Shown here: positions 26,638 to 34,679 of the stretch, piece after piece
Layout of the letters: the number at the start of each line of letters is the position of its first letter
Numbering within the stretch: the first letter of the stretch is position 1
Made by a program: the position numbers and the translations under genes
The notes under the pieces: model-generated
Seen by the model: the letters and a program-made list of their open reading frames with translations, nothing else
Databases searched by the model: none
What the model was told of the DNA's origin: nothing
Assembly: GCF_900116535.1 (NCBI RefSeq)
Contig: NZ_FPAU01000001.1
Coordinates: forward strand, 62,001 to 126,000
Length of the DNA: 64,000 nucleotides
Direction of reading: 5' to 3'
Source: Kosakonia arachidis
GTDB lineage: Bacteria > Pseudomonadota > Gammaproteobacteria > Enterobacterales > Enterobacteriaceae

Positions 26638-27273
26638 ATGCAACATATCATTGAAGGCTTCCTCAGCTTCCAGAAAGAAATTTTCCCGCAACGTAAAGAG
26701 CTGTTCCGTAGCCTGGCATCCAGCCAGAACCCGAAAGCGTTGTTTATCTCCTGCTCAGACAGCCGTCTGGTGCCGGAGCTGGTAACGCAACAAGAACCGG
26801 GTCAGCTTTTCGTTATCCGCAATGCCGGTAATATCGTGCCGTCGTTCGGGCCGGAGCCGGGTGGTGTATCAGCGACAATCGAATATGCGGTTGTGGCGCT
26901 GGGCGTGACGGATATCGTGATTTGTGGTCACTCCAACTGCGGCGCGATGAAAGCGATCGCTACTGCACAGAGCCTGGAGCCAATGCCAGCGGTTGCCCAC
27001 TGGCTGCACTATTCAGATGCGGCAAAAGCCGTTGTTGAGAAAAGAACTTTCGAAAACGAGACCGACAAAGTCAATGCGATGGTTGAAGAGAACGTGATTG
27101 CGCAGCTGAACAATATCAAAACGCATCCTTCTGTGGCCGTCGGGCTTCGTGACAACGCGCTGCGTCTGCACGGGTGGGTTTACGATATTGAAAGTGGCGA
27201 AATCCGTACGTTGGATAAAAACAGCAAGAAATACGTTTCGCTGGCCGAAAATCCGACGGTGTATTTTGAATAA
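26638..27273 (+). CDS. cynT: Beta-carbonic anhydrase, CynT type
   Basis: This zinc enzyme interconverts CO2 and bicarbonate. The 211-residue product closely follows E. coli CynT. Zinc ligands lie in [13 protein letters not shown] (Cys, with the Asp-Arg dyad) and [11 protein letters not shown] (His, Cys). The ATG at 26,638 ([12 protein letters not shown]) is the family start, with AAAGAGA upstream; an in-frame ATG at 26,539 adds 33 unrelated residues. No cyanase gene is nearby, so a role in supplying bicarbonate or protecting it from diffusion is more likely than cyanate metabolism. Confidence 0.93.
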   Translation: MQHIIEGFLSFQKEIFPQRKELFRSLASSQNPKALFISCSDSRLVPELVTQQEPGQLFVIRNAGNIVPSFGPEPGGVSATIEYAVVALGVTDIVICGHSNCGAMKAIATAQSLEPMPAVAHWLHYSDAAKAVVEKRTFENETDKVNAMVEENVIAQLNNIKTHPSVAVGLRDNALRLHGWVYDIESGEIRTLDKNSKKYVSLAENPTVYFE

Positions 27274-27314
27274 AACTTATCGCCTGGCTGAAGTGTCAGC
27301 CCCGATAAATGCGT

Positions 27315-27340
27315 AAAGGCTGCCCGGCAGCCTTTTTTTA
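27315..27340 (+). terminator. Terminator of the carbonic anhydrase gene
   Basis: AAAGGCTGC and GCAGCCTTT form a 9-bp stem with a CCG loop followed by TTTTTT, a strong rho-independent terminator 41 bases after the stop. Confidence 0.9.
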
Positions 27341-27422
27341 TGCCTGGCGACGGTGCTTTCACGTGAGTGTCAATCTGTTGCATTGGCATTGTTAGGATGC
27401 GTAGTAACTAGTTGTTTTATAA

Positions 27423-27452
27423 AACTAACTCTCCTGTAACTAACTCTCCTGT
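27423..27452. repeat. 15-bp tandem duplication
   Basis: AACTAACTCTCCTGT is present twice in perfect tandem (27,423-27,437 and 27,438-27,452) between the carbonic anhydrase terminator and the DUF1471 terminator. It looks like a recent slippage duplication. Confidence 0.85.
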
Positions 27453-27513
27453 CGCGGAAACATGATGTCGGCGTCCGGGCTGGTTAATGACATTCGCGTC
27501 GCCTCCGCAGACA

Positions 27514-27538
27514 TAAAAAAAGCGCCCGAAGGCGCCTC
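27514..27538 (-). terminator. Terminator of the DUF1471 gene
   Basis: On the minus strand GGCGCC and GGCGC pair around TTCG and are followed by TTTTTTT. It lies 24 bases after the stop of the gene at 27,562-27,771. Confidence 0.85.
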
Positions 27539-27561
27539 TCACACAGAACATCGCAACAAAC

Positions 27562-27771
27562 TTATTTAGTCAGTTCAGCGGTCATGTGTACGTTGTTATT
27601 GGTATTGGCTTCAATAATTTTGTAAGACGCACCTTCTTTCTGCGCCTGGGCGGCAATCACGGATTCTGCATCATCCATCGTGCGGCCGGTTGCCGTAACG
27701 GTCTGGGCGAAAGCACCAAAAGAGAGAGCAGAAAGTGCAGCAGCGATAGCGATAGTATTGAAAGTTTTCAT
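27562..27771 (-). CDS. Secreted DUF1471 (YhcN/BhsA-like) protein, 69 residues
   Basis: The signal peptide MKTFNTIAIAAALSALSFGAFA is followed by a mature domain of about 47 residues (VTATGRTMDDAESVIAAQAQ ... NNNVHMTAELTK), the compact DUF1471 fold. E. coli members (YhcN, BhsA, McbA, YdgH) are periplasmic stress and biofilm-linked proteins. The ATG at 27,771 begins the signal peptide. A second DUF1471 gene is 93 bases upstream in the same direction. Confidence 0.88.
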   Translation of the reverse strand: MKTFNTIAIAAALSALSFGAFAQTVTATGRTMDDAESVIAAQAQKEGASYKIIEANTNNNVHMTAELTK

Positions 27772-27864
27772 GGTGTTATTCCTTAAATTTCTCATTCGTG
27801 TTGGGCGTTATTGCCCGAATCTAAAATCTTCTGTTGCGGCGGGTCACGGTGACCAGTCAGCGTC

Positions 27865-28122
27865 TTATTTGTAAATAACCGCAGTGCCGTGCAGGGTGTT
27901 CGGGCCGGTTACTGAGGTGATGCGGAACGATTTCGCGCCCATTTCATCGGCTTTCTGCGCCAGTTCACTTTCCAGCGAAGAGAGGTTGGTACCGGCATTG
28001 GCGGAAATCACGCCCACTTTCTGCTGGTTAGCCGGAGAAGACTGAACTTCTACCGCAGCCATGCTGGCGAAAGAGAGGGAGCTAAGGACTGCAACGGCGA
28101 TCAGGGATTGAATGCGTTTCAT
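27865..28122 (-). CDS. Secreted DUF1471 protein, 85 residues
   Basis: The signal peptide MKRIQSLIAVAVLSSLSFASMA is followed by AVEVQSSPANQQKVGVISAN and a C-terminal GPNTLHGTAVIYK, the DUF1471 pattern of BhsA/YhcN. In E. coli bhsA is adjacent to and repressed by the TetR-family gene comR; here too a TetR-family gene is divergent, 249 bases away, across an AT-rich intergenic region. Regulation by that repressor is inference. Confidence 0.9.
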   Translation of the reverse strand: MKRIQSLIAVAVLSSLSFASMAAVEVQSSPANQQKVGVISANAGTNLSSLESELAQKADEMGAKSFRITSVTGPNTLHGTAVIYK

Positions 28123-28371
28123 GTGATTTACCTTTCTAAAATTGTTTGTTTGGGCGTCGTAAGTATTAACTTAACGATCGATAGGTAAATCATAAATGTG
28201 ATCTGCATCACTCGTCAATATTATTTTTATAGTGATCATTAAAATAAATATAAAGGTTTTATTATTCAATTTGTTATGAGGTGAATTTTTTTTAAAATTT
28301 CCGCTGGTCATCGCCGTTGCAATGTTTTTATAATGATTATTAATTAAATTCATGTGGACAAGGGAGGAACC

Positions 28372-29007
28372 ATGACAACCGATGTCACATGCGGTACGAA
28401 AAAAAGTCGTGGACGACCGAAAGTCTTCGACAGAGCGGAAATGATGGACAAGGCGATGATGCTGTTCTGGCAGCATGGCTATGAAGCTACATCGCTGGCT
28501 GAGCTGGCAGAAGCTACCGGCGCGAAAGCGCCAACGTTATACGCGGAGTTTACGAATAAAGAAGGGTTATTCATGGCGGTTCTCGACCGCTACATGGCAC
28601 GCTTTATTGCGAAACACCGGGCGACGCTGTTTTGTGATGAGAAGAGCGTAACCCAGGCGCTGCGGGATTATTTCACAGCGGTCGCCAGCTGTTTTACCCG
28701 TAGCGACACGCCAGCGGGCTGCTTTTTGATTAACACGTCTGCCACCGTATCCGCGTCGGCTGAGCCTATCGTCGGGGCGATCCGGGCAAAGCATGCCTCC
28801 CAGGAACAGACCCTGCTGACGTTTTTGCAGCAGCGCCAGTTGCGCGGCGAGATCCCGTCGCACGGCGATCTGCCAGTTATTGCGCATTTCTTAATGTGTA
28901 TTGTGCAGGGGATGGCGGTCAGCGCGCGGGAAGGTGCGACGCGGGAAAAGCTGATGCAGATTATCGACACCACGCTGCGTTTATGGCCGGAGCTGGTGAA
29001 TGCATGA
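28372..29007 (+). CDS. TetR-family transcriptional regulator
   Basis: 211 residues from the ATG at 28,372, preceded by GGGAGG. The N-terminal helix-turn-helix is typical: RGRPKVFDRAEMMDKAMMLF, then EATSLAELAEATGAKAPTLYAEFTNKEGLF. The C-terminal ligand domain has GCFLINTSATVS, as in AcuR/ComR-like repressors. It is divergent from the DUF1471 pair and followed by a terminator. The ligand is unknown. Confidence 0.92.
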   Translation: MTTDVTCGTKKSRGRPKVFDRAEMMDKAMMLFWQHGYEATSLAELAEATGAKAPTLYAEFTNKEGLFMAVLDRYMARFIAKHRATLFCDEKSVTQALRDYFTAVASCFTRSDTPAGCFLINTSATVSASAEPIVGAIRAKHASQEQTLLTFLQQRQLRGEIPSHGDLPVIAHFLMCIVQGMAVSAREGATREKLMQIIDTTLRLWPELVNA

Positions 29008-29014
29008 AGATAAG

Positions 29015-29040
29015 AAACCCAGGCCAGAACGCCTGGGTTT
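29015..29040. terminator. Terminator of the TetR gene
   Basis: AAACCCAGGC and GCCTGGGTTT form a 10-bp stem around CAGAAC, eight bases after the stop and between two convergent genes. The terminal A/T pairs could serve both strands. Confidence 0.75.
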
Positions 29041-29068
29041 AGAGCCTGATGGGATAGGCTCTTAGTCG

Positions 29069-29359
29069 TCAGGCAACAGCCGTCAGCGTCGTTACCTGCA
29101 AATCGGCTAAGCCGTCGATAGCGCTAACCATCGCTTTGAACGGCGCGGCCTGTTCATGCTGTGCCAGCATTTGCGCCGATTTCCAGCGCTCAATCATCAC
29201 GAATTGATGATCGTTTTTGCTGTTGACATGTAGTTGGTACAGCTCGCATCCTGGCTCGCCCTGAACGTCCCGTTCCACGGTTTTCAGCGCCTGGGCTACT
29301 TTGTCGCGGGCACCGGCATGGGCGGTAATGGTGGCGACAATCGTAATTTTTTCCTGCAT
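29069..29359 (-). CDS. Putative quinol monooxygenase (ABM family)
   Basis: The 96-residue ferredoxin-like ABM domain begins ITIVATITAHAGARDKVAQALK and has GCELYQLHVNSKNDHQFVMIERW and QHEQAAPFKAM. Relatives such as YgiN oxidise quinols without a cofactor or act on polyketide-like substrates. AGGAG precedes the ATG. It is read in the same direction as the GlxA-MFS-SDR operon upstream but separated by 109 bases, so it may be transcribed separately. Confidence 0.85.
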   Translation of the reverse strand: MQEKITIVATITAHAGARDKVAQALKTVERDVQGEPGCELYQLHVNSKNDHQFVMIERWKSAQMLAQHEQAAPFKAMVSAIDGLADLQVTTLTAVA

Positions 29360-29468
29360 TTTTCTGCTCCTTTAAGCGTATAAAACTGCACTCAGTCTAC
29401 GCCGTCTGGGTGAACAAATAATTCACTTTCTGGCGACAACACTTTCATCCGCAAAGAGCAAATAGGGC

Positions 29469-30404
29469 TTAGCGCCCGCTACGCAACGACTGCGGTGGAA
29501 TGCCATAGCCGCGAATAAAGACTTCCCGCATATGGCGGCGATCGCGAAAACCCGATTCGCGGGCGATGGCGTCCAGCGACAAACGGCTTTGCTCAATCAT
29601 CAGCCGCGCAGCTTCCAGACGTAATCCCTCAATCGCCTTGGCCGGTGATTTCCCCGTCTCCTGGCGAAACAGGCGGCTAAGCTGGCGGGCGCTCAGATGG
29701 ACAGCGTCGGCCAGCAGTTCCACCGTCAGCGCTTTACTCAGATTGCTGCGGGCATATTCGAGCGCGCTTTGCAGACGATCGGAACGCGGTGCCAGCGCCA
29801 GCATCTCCGAATGCTGTGTTTGCCCGCCAGAGCGCCGCTGGTTCATCACCAGATTGTGCGCAACCGCGCGGGCGATCTCTGCGCCCAGATCTTTTTCCAC
29901 CATGCCGAGCGCCATATCCAGCCCGGCGGTCATGCCTGCAGAGGTCCAGATTCTATCATCGATGATAAAGATGCGGTCATCTTCAAGCTGTATGTCGGGA
30001 TGCATCTGCAACAAACTGCGGGCGTGCGCCCAGTGCGTAGTCGCGCGTTTTTTCTCCAGTAATCCGGCCTGGGCCAGCACAAAGGCGCCGGTACAGACTC
30101 CTGCAATGCGGCGTGCCCGGCGCGCAGTGGTTTGCAGAAAATCGACGATGCCAGCCGATGCCGGTTCTTCAACCGGTGTCAGTACACCCGCCACCAGCCA
30201 GCTATCCACCTGCGTGTCATCCGAAAGCGGCAGCGAATCCACACCAATGCCCGATGATGAGCGCACCGTGCCACCAAATTCGGAGTAGACCACGGGCTGG
30301 TAAAAGGCTTTGCCGGCGGCCATGTTGGCAAACTCAAACACGGTCAGTGTGGAGATCGCCAGCATCTGGAAATGGTCGGCAATGATTAAGCCAATTTTGT
30401 GCAT
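29469..30404 (-). CDS. GlxA-family regulator (DJ-1/PfpI domain plus AraC helix-turn-helix)
   Basis: The 311-residue protein has an N-terminal glutamine-amidotransferase-like domain (about 1-185) with the elbow IAGVCTGAFVLAQAGLL (Cys) and HWAH. An AraC-type DNA-binding domain (about 205-305; HLSARQLSRLFRQETGKSPAKAIEGLRL, ending in SLRSGR) follows. Such proteins act as activators that sense small molecules. It is the last gene of an operon with two dehydrogenases and an MFS transporter (9-base gap to MFS) and probably controls it through the palindrome at 33,318-33,357. Confidence 0.9.
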   Translation of the reverse strand: MHKIGLIIADHFQMLAISTLTVFEFANMAAGKAFYQPVVYSEFGGTVRSSSGIGVDSLPLSDDTQVDSWLVAGVLTPVEEPASAGIVDFLQTTARRARRIAGVCTGAFVLAQAGLLEKKRATTHWAHARSLLQMHPDIQLEDDRIFIIDDRIWTSAGMTAGLDMALGMVEKDLGAEIARAVAHNLVMNQRRSGGQTQHSEMLALAPRSDRLQSALEYARSNLSKALTVELLADAVHLSARQLSRLFRQETGKSPAKAIEGLRLEAARLMIEQSRLSLDAIARESGFRDRRHMREVFIRGYGIPPQSLRSGR

Positions 30405-30413
30405 CGCGACTCC

Positions 30414-31616
30414 CTAAGATGGCAGGCTGGTGGGCTGGAGCGTCAGGCAGCGAACGCGTAAGCGCTCCGAAATCAGCAAGCTGATTAATGCCAGTAATAA
30501 AAACAGAACAGCGCTGATCATCACACCATAAAAACCCCACAGCGGATAGATCCACGACGCGACGGCCGAGCCAAAACCAATACCGCAGAACATAAAGGCG
30601 CTGGTTAACGCCAGCGAAATCCCGCGCGTTTCGGCAGTGGCGATTTCCACCACTCGCCGTTGCTGGGACGGCCACAGCAGATCGGTAGAGAACGCCCACA
30701 GGACCAACAGCAGATAAAGCAGCATCAGTTTTGCGGGCAGGATCATTATCGCCAGCATATCCACAATCAGCAGTGTGATGCCCACCACCAGTAAACGCTC
30801 GGCGCTGTAGCGACGCGCCGCGCGGCCAACAAACAGGTTGCCCAAAATCCCGGCGACACCAATCACCGCTAAGGCAACAGAAACGCTGCTGGCTGTGCCG
30901 TGCCAGTTATCGCGGATCAGCGGAGAGATAAAGGCGTACATGTCGTAGACGCCGGAGGTGATAAAAAATACCACCAGGAACGCCGCCAACGATTTACCCT
31001 CCGCCAGCACAGCGACCAGCTGGCGAAAGTGGATATCCGCGCCTTTGACGATATTCGGCACGCTTAACCAGACTGCCAGCGCCGTAAGCAAGCTGAACAA
31101 GGCGACCAGCGCAAACAGTTCACGCGCGCCCCATGTTGTTGCAATCCAGGCGGCCAGCGGGATCCCCACCATGCTCGCCATCGAGACGCCAAGCAATATC
31201 ATGGCGATAGCACTGCCACGATCGTGCTGCGCCACTAACTCCGCGCCGAGCGCCACCAGTACCGGGCCAATCAGCGAAGCGCCAAGCCCCATCACAATGC
31301 GCGAAGCGATAAGCATCGGGTAATTAGCGGCTATCGCGAAGAGCAGGGCGCCGAGGCCAAATACCAGCATCCCGGCCAGTACCTGATATTTACGCATCAG
31401 GTGACCGAAAAAGATCTGCGCCAGCGGAGCGGCCAGCGCGAAGGTCAAACCGAAAATGGAGAGCAGACGGGCGCTTTGCCCGTCACTTAATCCCCATTCA
31501 TGGGAGACTGCGGCCAGGCTGCCCGCAACCGACAGTGCGCCGGTCGCCTGAACAAAGTAGGCCAGGCTCAGCGCCCACAGGGCGCGTCTTTGCGAAGGGG
31601 AGATTGGGTTCTGCAT
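30414..31616 (-). CDS. MFS transporter (drug/sugar-efflux type)
   Basis: This 400-residue major-facilitator protein has about 12 membrane segments. The motif-A region QIFFGHLMRKYQVLAGM lies between TM2 and TM3, and the motif-C-like MILLGVSMASMVGIPLA in TM5 is typical of antiporters. The ATG at 31,616 follows AGGAG (spacing 6); an in-frame ATG at 31,655 would start inside the intergenic hairpin. It is third in the SDR-SDR-MFS-GlxA operon. It may export a product or toxic substrate of the two dehydrogenases. Confidence 0.88.
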   Translation of the reverse strand: MQNPISPSQRRALWALSLAYFVQATGALSVAGSLAAVSHEWGLSDGQSARLLSIFGLTFALAAPLAQIFFGHLMRKYQVLAGMLVFGLGALLFAIAANYPMLIASRIVMGLGASLIGPVLVALGAELVAQHDRGSAIAMILLGVSMASMVGIPLAAWIATTWGARELFALVALFSLLTALAVWLSVPNIVKGADIHFRQLVAVLAEGKSLAAFLVVFFITSGVYDMYAFISPLIRDNWHGTASSVSVALAVIGVAGILGNLFVGRAARRYSAERLLVVGITLLIVDMLAIMILPAKLMLLYLLLVLWAFSTDLLWPSQQRRVVEIATAETRGISLALTSAFMFCGIGFGSAVASWIYPLWGFYGVMISAVLFLLLALISLLISERLRVRCLTLQPTSLPS

Positions 31617-31632
31617 CTTGAACTCCTGCAAG

Positions 31633-31650
31633 GGGGCAGCAAGCTGCCCC
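31633..31650. terminator. Hairpin between SDR and MFS genes
   Basis: GGGGCAGC and GCTGCCCC form an 8-bp stem around AA, between the SDR stop (31,659) and the MFS start (31,616). It has no T-tract. It may attenuate or stabilise the transcript between operon genes rather than end it. Confidence 0.5.
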
Positions 31651-31658
31651 ATCATCGG

Positions 31659-32420
31659 TTATGCAACAGGAATGGGGTTATCGACGAGAGACTGGTTAAA
31701 TGCGTTAACCATCGCATGTTCATTCGCGCCGGGGTTGTCGCGCGCGGGCAAAACGCTGTCCACAATCGCTTCAAGGGTATCGGTGCCAAGTTTGTCGAAG
31801 GTCTGCTGGATAAAGTCCTGCAACGGCATTGCGCGCGGATCGCCGCTTTTATAAATCAGGTCGGTGTCGACCCATGGCGGCGAGATTTCAATCACTTTGA
31901 CGCTGCTGTCGCGCAGCAGGAAGCGCTGCGACAGGGTGTAGGAGTGAATGGCTGCCTTCGTTGCGGAGTAGAGCGCATTCGCTGCGAGTGGCAGGAATGC
32001 CAGAATCGAACTGTTATTGATCAGCACCGCGTCCGACTGTTGTTTCAGGTGTTCGATAAACGCGGCGCTGACGCGCACGGGCCCCAGCAGGTTCGTGTTC
32101 AGTAGCGTGGTTGCCATTTCGTCATCCAGTTCACCGGCAGCGTTATCAAACGGCATAATACCTGCGTTGTTGATCACGACGTTCAGCGCCGGGTAGCGTG
32201 ACAGCACCTCTTTTGCTGCGGTGTTGATGCTCTCCGCGCGGGTCACATCCAGCACGACTGCGCCCATTCCGGGATTGGCGGCGGTGACGCTATCCAGTAG
32301 CGCCTGGCGCCGTCCGGAAATGATCACCTGATTGCCAAGCTGGTGAAATTTTTCAGCCATCGCGCGGCCAATACCTGAGGTGCCGCCGGTAATAAAAATC
32401 GTATTGCCTGTCAGTTTCAT
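31659..32420 (-). CDS. Short-chain dehydrogenase/reductase (DltE-like)
   Basis: This 253-residue SDR has the cofactor motif TGGTSGIGRAMAEKF (TGxxxGIG), the NNAG motif VVINNAGIMPF, and the active site with Ser in LINNSSILAF and YSATK. By family it is an NAD(P)H-dependent oxidoreductase of unknown substrate. It lies 26 bases downstream of a second SDR gene in the same operon. Confidence 0.9.
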   Translation of the reverse strand: MKLTGNTIFITGGTSGIGRAMAEKFHQLGNQVIISGRRQALLDSVTAANPGMGAVVLDVTRAESINTAAKEVLSRYPALNVVINNAGIMPFDNAAGELDDEMATTLLNTNLLGPVRVSAAFIEHLKQQSDAVLINNSSILAFLPLAANALYSATKAAIHSYTLSQRFLLRDSSVKVIEISPPWVDTDLIYKSGDPRAMPLQDFIQQTFDKLGTDTLEAIVDSVLPARDNPGANEHAMVNAFNQSLVDNPIPVA

Positions 32421-32446
32421 GATCTTATCCTGTGTTCTGTTAACGG

Positions 32447-33262
32447 TTAGTGGGTGACGGTTGCGCGATAGCGCTCTGCTGGTACGTTTGTGGAGAGTTG
32501 CGGCATAAGCGCCCGGCGATGCTGTTCCAGTGCCTGCCAGTCGGCGTCGTCATGCAGAGAAGGAATGGTCACCAGCTCCCCCTGCAGAAAGCCGACCAGT
32601 GCCGCATCCACCATGTCCGTGGCGCTCATCACAATGGTTTTGTCGAGCTGTTCCAGCGGCAGTCCGCCGTTGTCCCAGAATGGTGTTGCTGTTGCGCCAG
32701 GCAGTACGGCCTGTACCTGAATGCCTTTATCGGCCAGTTCGTGATGCAGAGACTGGCTAAACGCCAGCACAAAGGCTTTTGTCCCGCCGTATACGCCGTT
32801 CAGCACTTCGGGGGCGATCGCGACGATGGACGAAATATTGATAACTGCGCCTACGCCACGGGCGACGAAGCCCGGCACTACCGCGTAAGTAAGGCGGGTG
32901 AGGGCGGTGACGTTCAGGTTAATCATCGCTTCCATTCGATCGATTTCGCTGCCCAGCAGCGGCGTATGCGTGCCAACGCCAGCGTTGTTGACCAGCAATG
33001 TGATGCTGGCGTCTTCGCGCAGTCTGGCTTCCAGTGCCCGGAGCTGTTGCGGATCGTTGAGGTCAGCGGCGATCGCTTCCACGTTACGCGACGTATCAGC
33101 AGTAATGTGGCTGGCCATCTGGTTCAGGCGGTTATGGTTGCGGGCAATAATAATCAGGTCGTAGCCCATACGGGCCAGGCGGTTGGCGTAAATCGCGCCG
33201 ATACCGGTTGATGCACCGGTAATAACGGCAGTGCCTTTGTGGTGTTGTGTCACGATGTTCAT
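32447..33262 (-). CDS. Short-chain dehydrogenase/reductase
   Basis: This 271-residue SDR is the first gene of the operon. Cofactor motif TGASTGIGAIYANRL, NNAG in LLVNNAGVGTHTP, catalytic Ser in VINISSIVAI and YGGTK. Similar proteins act on steroids, sugars or aldehydes; the substrate is unknown. The promoter region upstream has a 12-bp inverted repeat. It is only modestly similar to the downstream SDR, so a recent duplication is unlikely. Confidence 0.9.
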   Translation of the reverse strand: MNIVTQHHKGTAVITGASTGIGAIYANRLARMGYDLIIIARNHNRLNQMASHITADTSRNVEAIAADLNDPQQLRALEARLREDASITLLVNNAGVGTHTPLLGSEIDRMEAMINLNVTALTRLTYAVVPGFVARGVGAVINISSIVAIAPEVLNGVYGGTKAFVLAFSQSLHHELADKGIQVQAVLPGATATPFWDNGGLPLEQLDKTIVMSATDMVDAALVGFLQGELVTIPSLHDDADWQALEQHRRALMPQLSTNVPAERYRATVTH

Positions 33263-33317
33263 AGCAGACTCCCTGGTTCAACAATGGATGCGATGGAAAC
33301 ATCATAATTGCGCCAGA

Positions 33318-33357
33318 GATGTCTTAAATGACGTTGATAGTGCTAATTTAGGACATC
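33318..33357 (-). promoter_or_regulatory. Inverted-repeat operator before the SDR operon
   Basis: GATGTCTTAAAT (33,318-33,329) and ATTTAGGACATC (33,346-33,357) are inverted repeats matching at 11 of 12 positions with a 16-base spacer. They lie 56-95 bases upstream of the first SDR gene, where they would overlap the promoter. The symmetry suggests a dimeric regulator site; the GlxA-type protein of the operon is the nearest candidate. Confidence 0.6.
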
Positions 33358-33904
33358 GGCAAATATACCTGCACGCGTTCCGCTATTTCCGGCTGCCATC
33401 GATTTTGCGGTACACCGTGGGGAGTTAAGCTGGTGACTTAATAAATGCCTTCCGTGCTGGTACATATGGTGGGATCGCTGCTGATGATGGCGCCGGGTTT
33501 TACGCTGATTAATGCACTGTATTGAGCCTGTGCACAGGAGGAGATAAATATCTTCCCTTCTCTTTAACCGTAAAAATACCAGGACTATTGGCAACGCATT
33601 TATTTTAATCTTGTGAGGATGTTTTTTCTGAATTTTTAAATGGCACGATGAGGGAGTATTGACTAATGACGACAAATAAGCAGAATTAGGAACGTTGACG
33701 CAACTGACTACACCATATAGACCATATAGCCCGCAATAATTATTAAGAATAAGCGCGTTAGCAATATCAGTTGTTGGAAAAATCTGATAGCGGGAAATAT
33801 TGTTTTTTTTGTTTTTTGTTTTATTTGGCTTACCGGAAAACGGTAAGCCAGAACGGTTCTCAGGCCTGGTTTTTCGCCATTTACATGTGAATCTGGAGTT
33901 GTTG
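33358..33904. other. Intergenic region, no gene seen
   Basis: These 547 bases become increasingly AT-rich toward 33,800. A 26-codon frame at about 33,444-33,524 (MPSVLVHMVGSLLMMAP...) may be a transporter relic but is too short to assign. The end holds an inverted repeat GGTAAGCCA... near 33,830-33,850 and the ribosome-binding site of the next gene. Confidence 0.4.
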
Positions 33905-34111
33905 ATGGGCAAAGAAAAAAAGAGTTACGGAATGCACGATTTTTTCAGAGGTGACACATCAGGCCATGAAATGATTGAGCGCTATACGTATGTGAAAATT
34001 ATTAAATTTAATGCGACGGACGCGATTAATTTTGAGTTTTCTCCGTATCAGAAGTATTTTATTTCGATGATGGCGAACAGCAAATCGCCTGCCGACAATA
34101 GCAATCAATAA
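33905..34111 (+). CDS. Hypothetical 68-residue protein
   Basis: The frame from the ATG at 33,905 (MGKEKKSYGMHDFFRGDTSG) follows a GGAG motif at good spacing. The protein is soluble-looking and mixed charge, with no signal peptide, and contains YVKIIKFNATDAINFEFSPY. I recognise no family. It is surrounded by AT-rich non-coding DNA and stands alone, so it may be recently acquired. Confidence 0.5.
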   Translation: MGKEKKSYGMHDFFRGDTSGHEMIERYTYVKIIKFNATDAINFEFSPYQKYFISMMANSKSPADNSNQ

Positions 34112-34256
34112 CGTCCATTCCTGAATGTAAAAATAAATTTATTGGCAGCGCAGCGAACTGTTTATGTACTTTTTTGCCTGTCGCGATGAGCATCACCGGC
34201 AGTTACCTGCGTAGGCCGGCACCTTCCATACGCTTACGCTGGAGGGGGCCCGACGC

Positions 34257-34541
34257 TTAATCGCTTTTTTTCTCTATGTGTCCAAGCGATTTTTCCGGGA
34301 AGCAGTAGTCGCGCACGCGGCGTTTTAACTCTGCGGCATCGGGAAAACCGCCTTCCTGCTTGCGATCCCAGATGACTGCACCATCAATATCAATCACAAA
34401 AATTCCACCGGTACCGGGGATCAGGCGCACCGCTCCAAGATCGCTACTGAACGTATGCAGCAGTTCTTGCGCCATCCAACTGGCGCGCAGCATCCAGTTA
34501 CACTGCGAGCAATAATGTAAAGTAATCGTCGGTTTATTCAT
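34257..34541 (-). CDS. Rdx / SelW-like thioredoxin-fold protein
   Basis: The 94-residue protein has an N-terminal CxxC redox motif in LHYCSQCNWMLRASWMAQEL and the typical GTGGIFVIDIDG and GGFPDAAELKRRVRD. It belongs to the SelT/SelW/SelH family, in which bacterial members use Cys instead of selenocysteine. It probably acts in the cytosol as a thiol-disulfide or peroxide-handling protein. GGAGG precedes the ATG. It is a single gene. Confidence 0.88.
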   Translation of the reverse strand: MNKPTITLHYCSQCNWMLRASWMAQELLHTFSSDLGAVRLIPGTGGIFVIDIDGAVIWDRKQEGGFPDAAELKRRVRDYCFPEKSLGHIEKKSD

Positions 34542-34679
34542 TTTCTCGTCCCTCCAAAAAGCGAATCAGACTGCAAAGTGTACGCAAAATGCGAACATAA
34601 AGGTGAGAAACAGTGGTGACGCTCGGCGGTGATGTCACCGAAATCGCCTACGCTTAAACCGCCCGGCGACGTGCCGGGC

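Noticed and set aside
33444..33524. 26-codon hydrophobic frame (MPSVLVHMVGSLLMMAP...) resembling a transporter end
   Set aside because: Too short and isolated to assign; no ribosome-binding site or homologous continuation.
33800..33904. N-terminal extension of the 68-residue hypothetical protein
   Set aside because: The extension is a T-rich translated tract (MFFLFFVLF) with no ribosome-binding site; GGAG precedes the internal ATG at 33,905.
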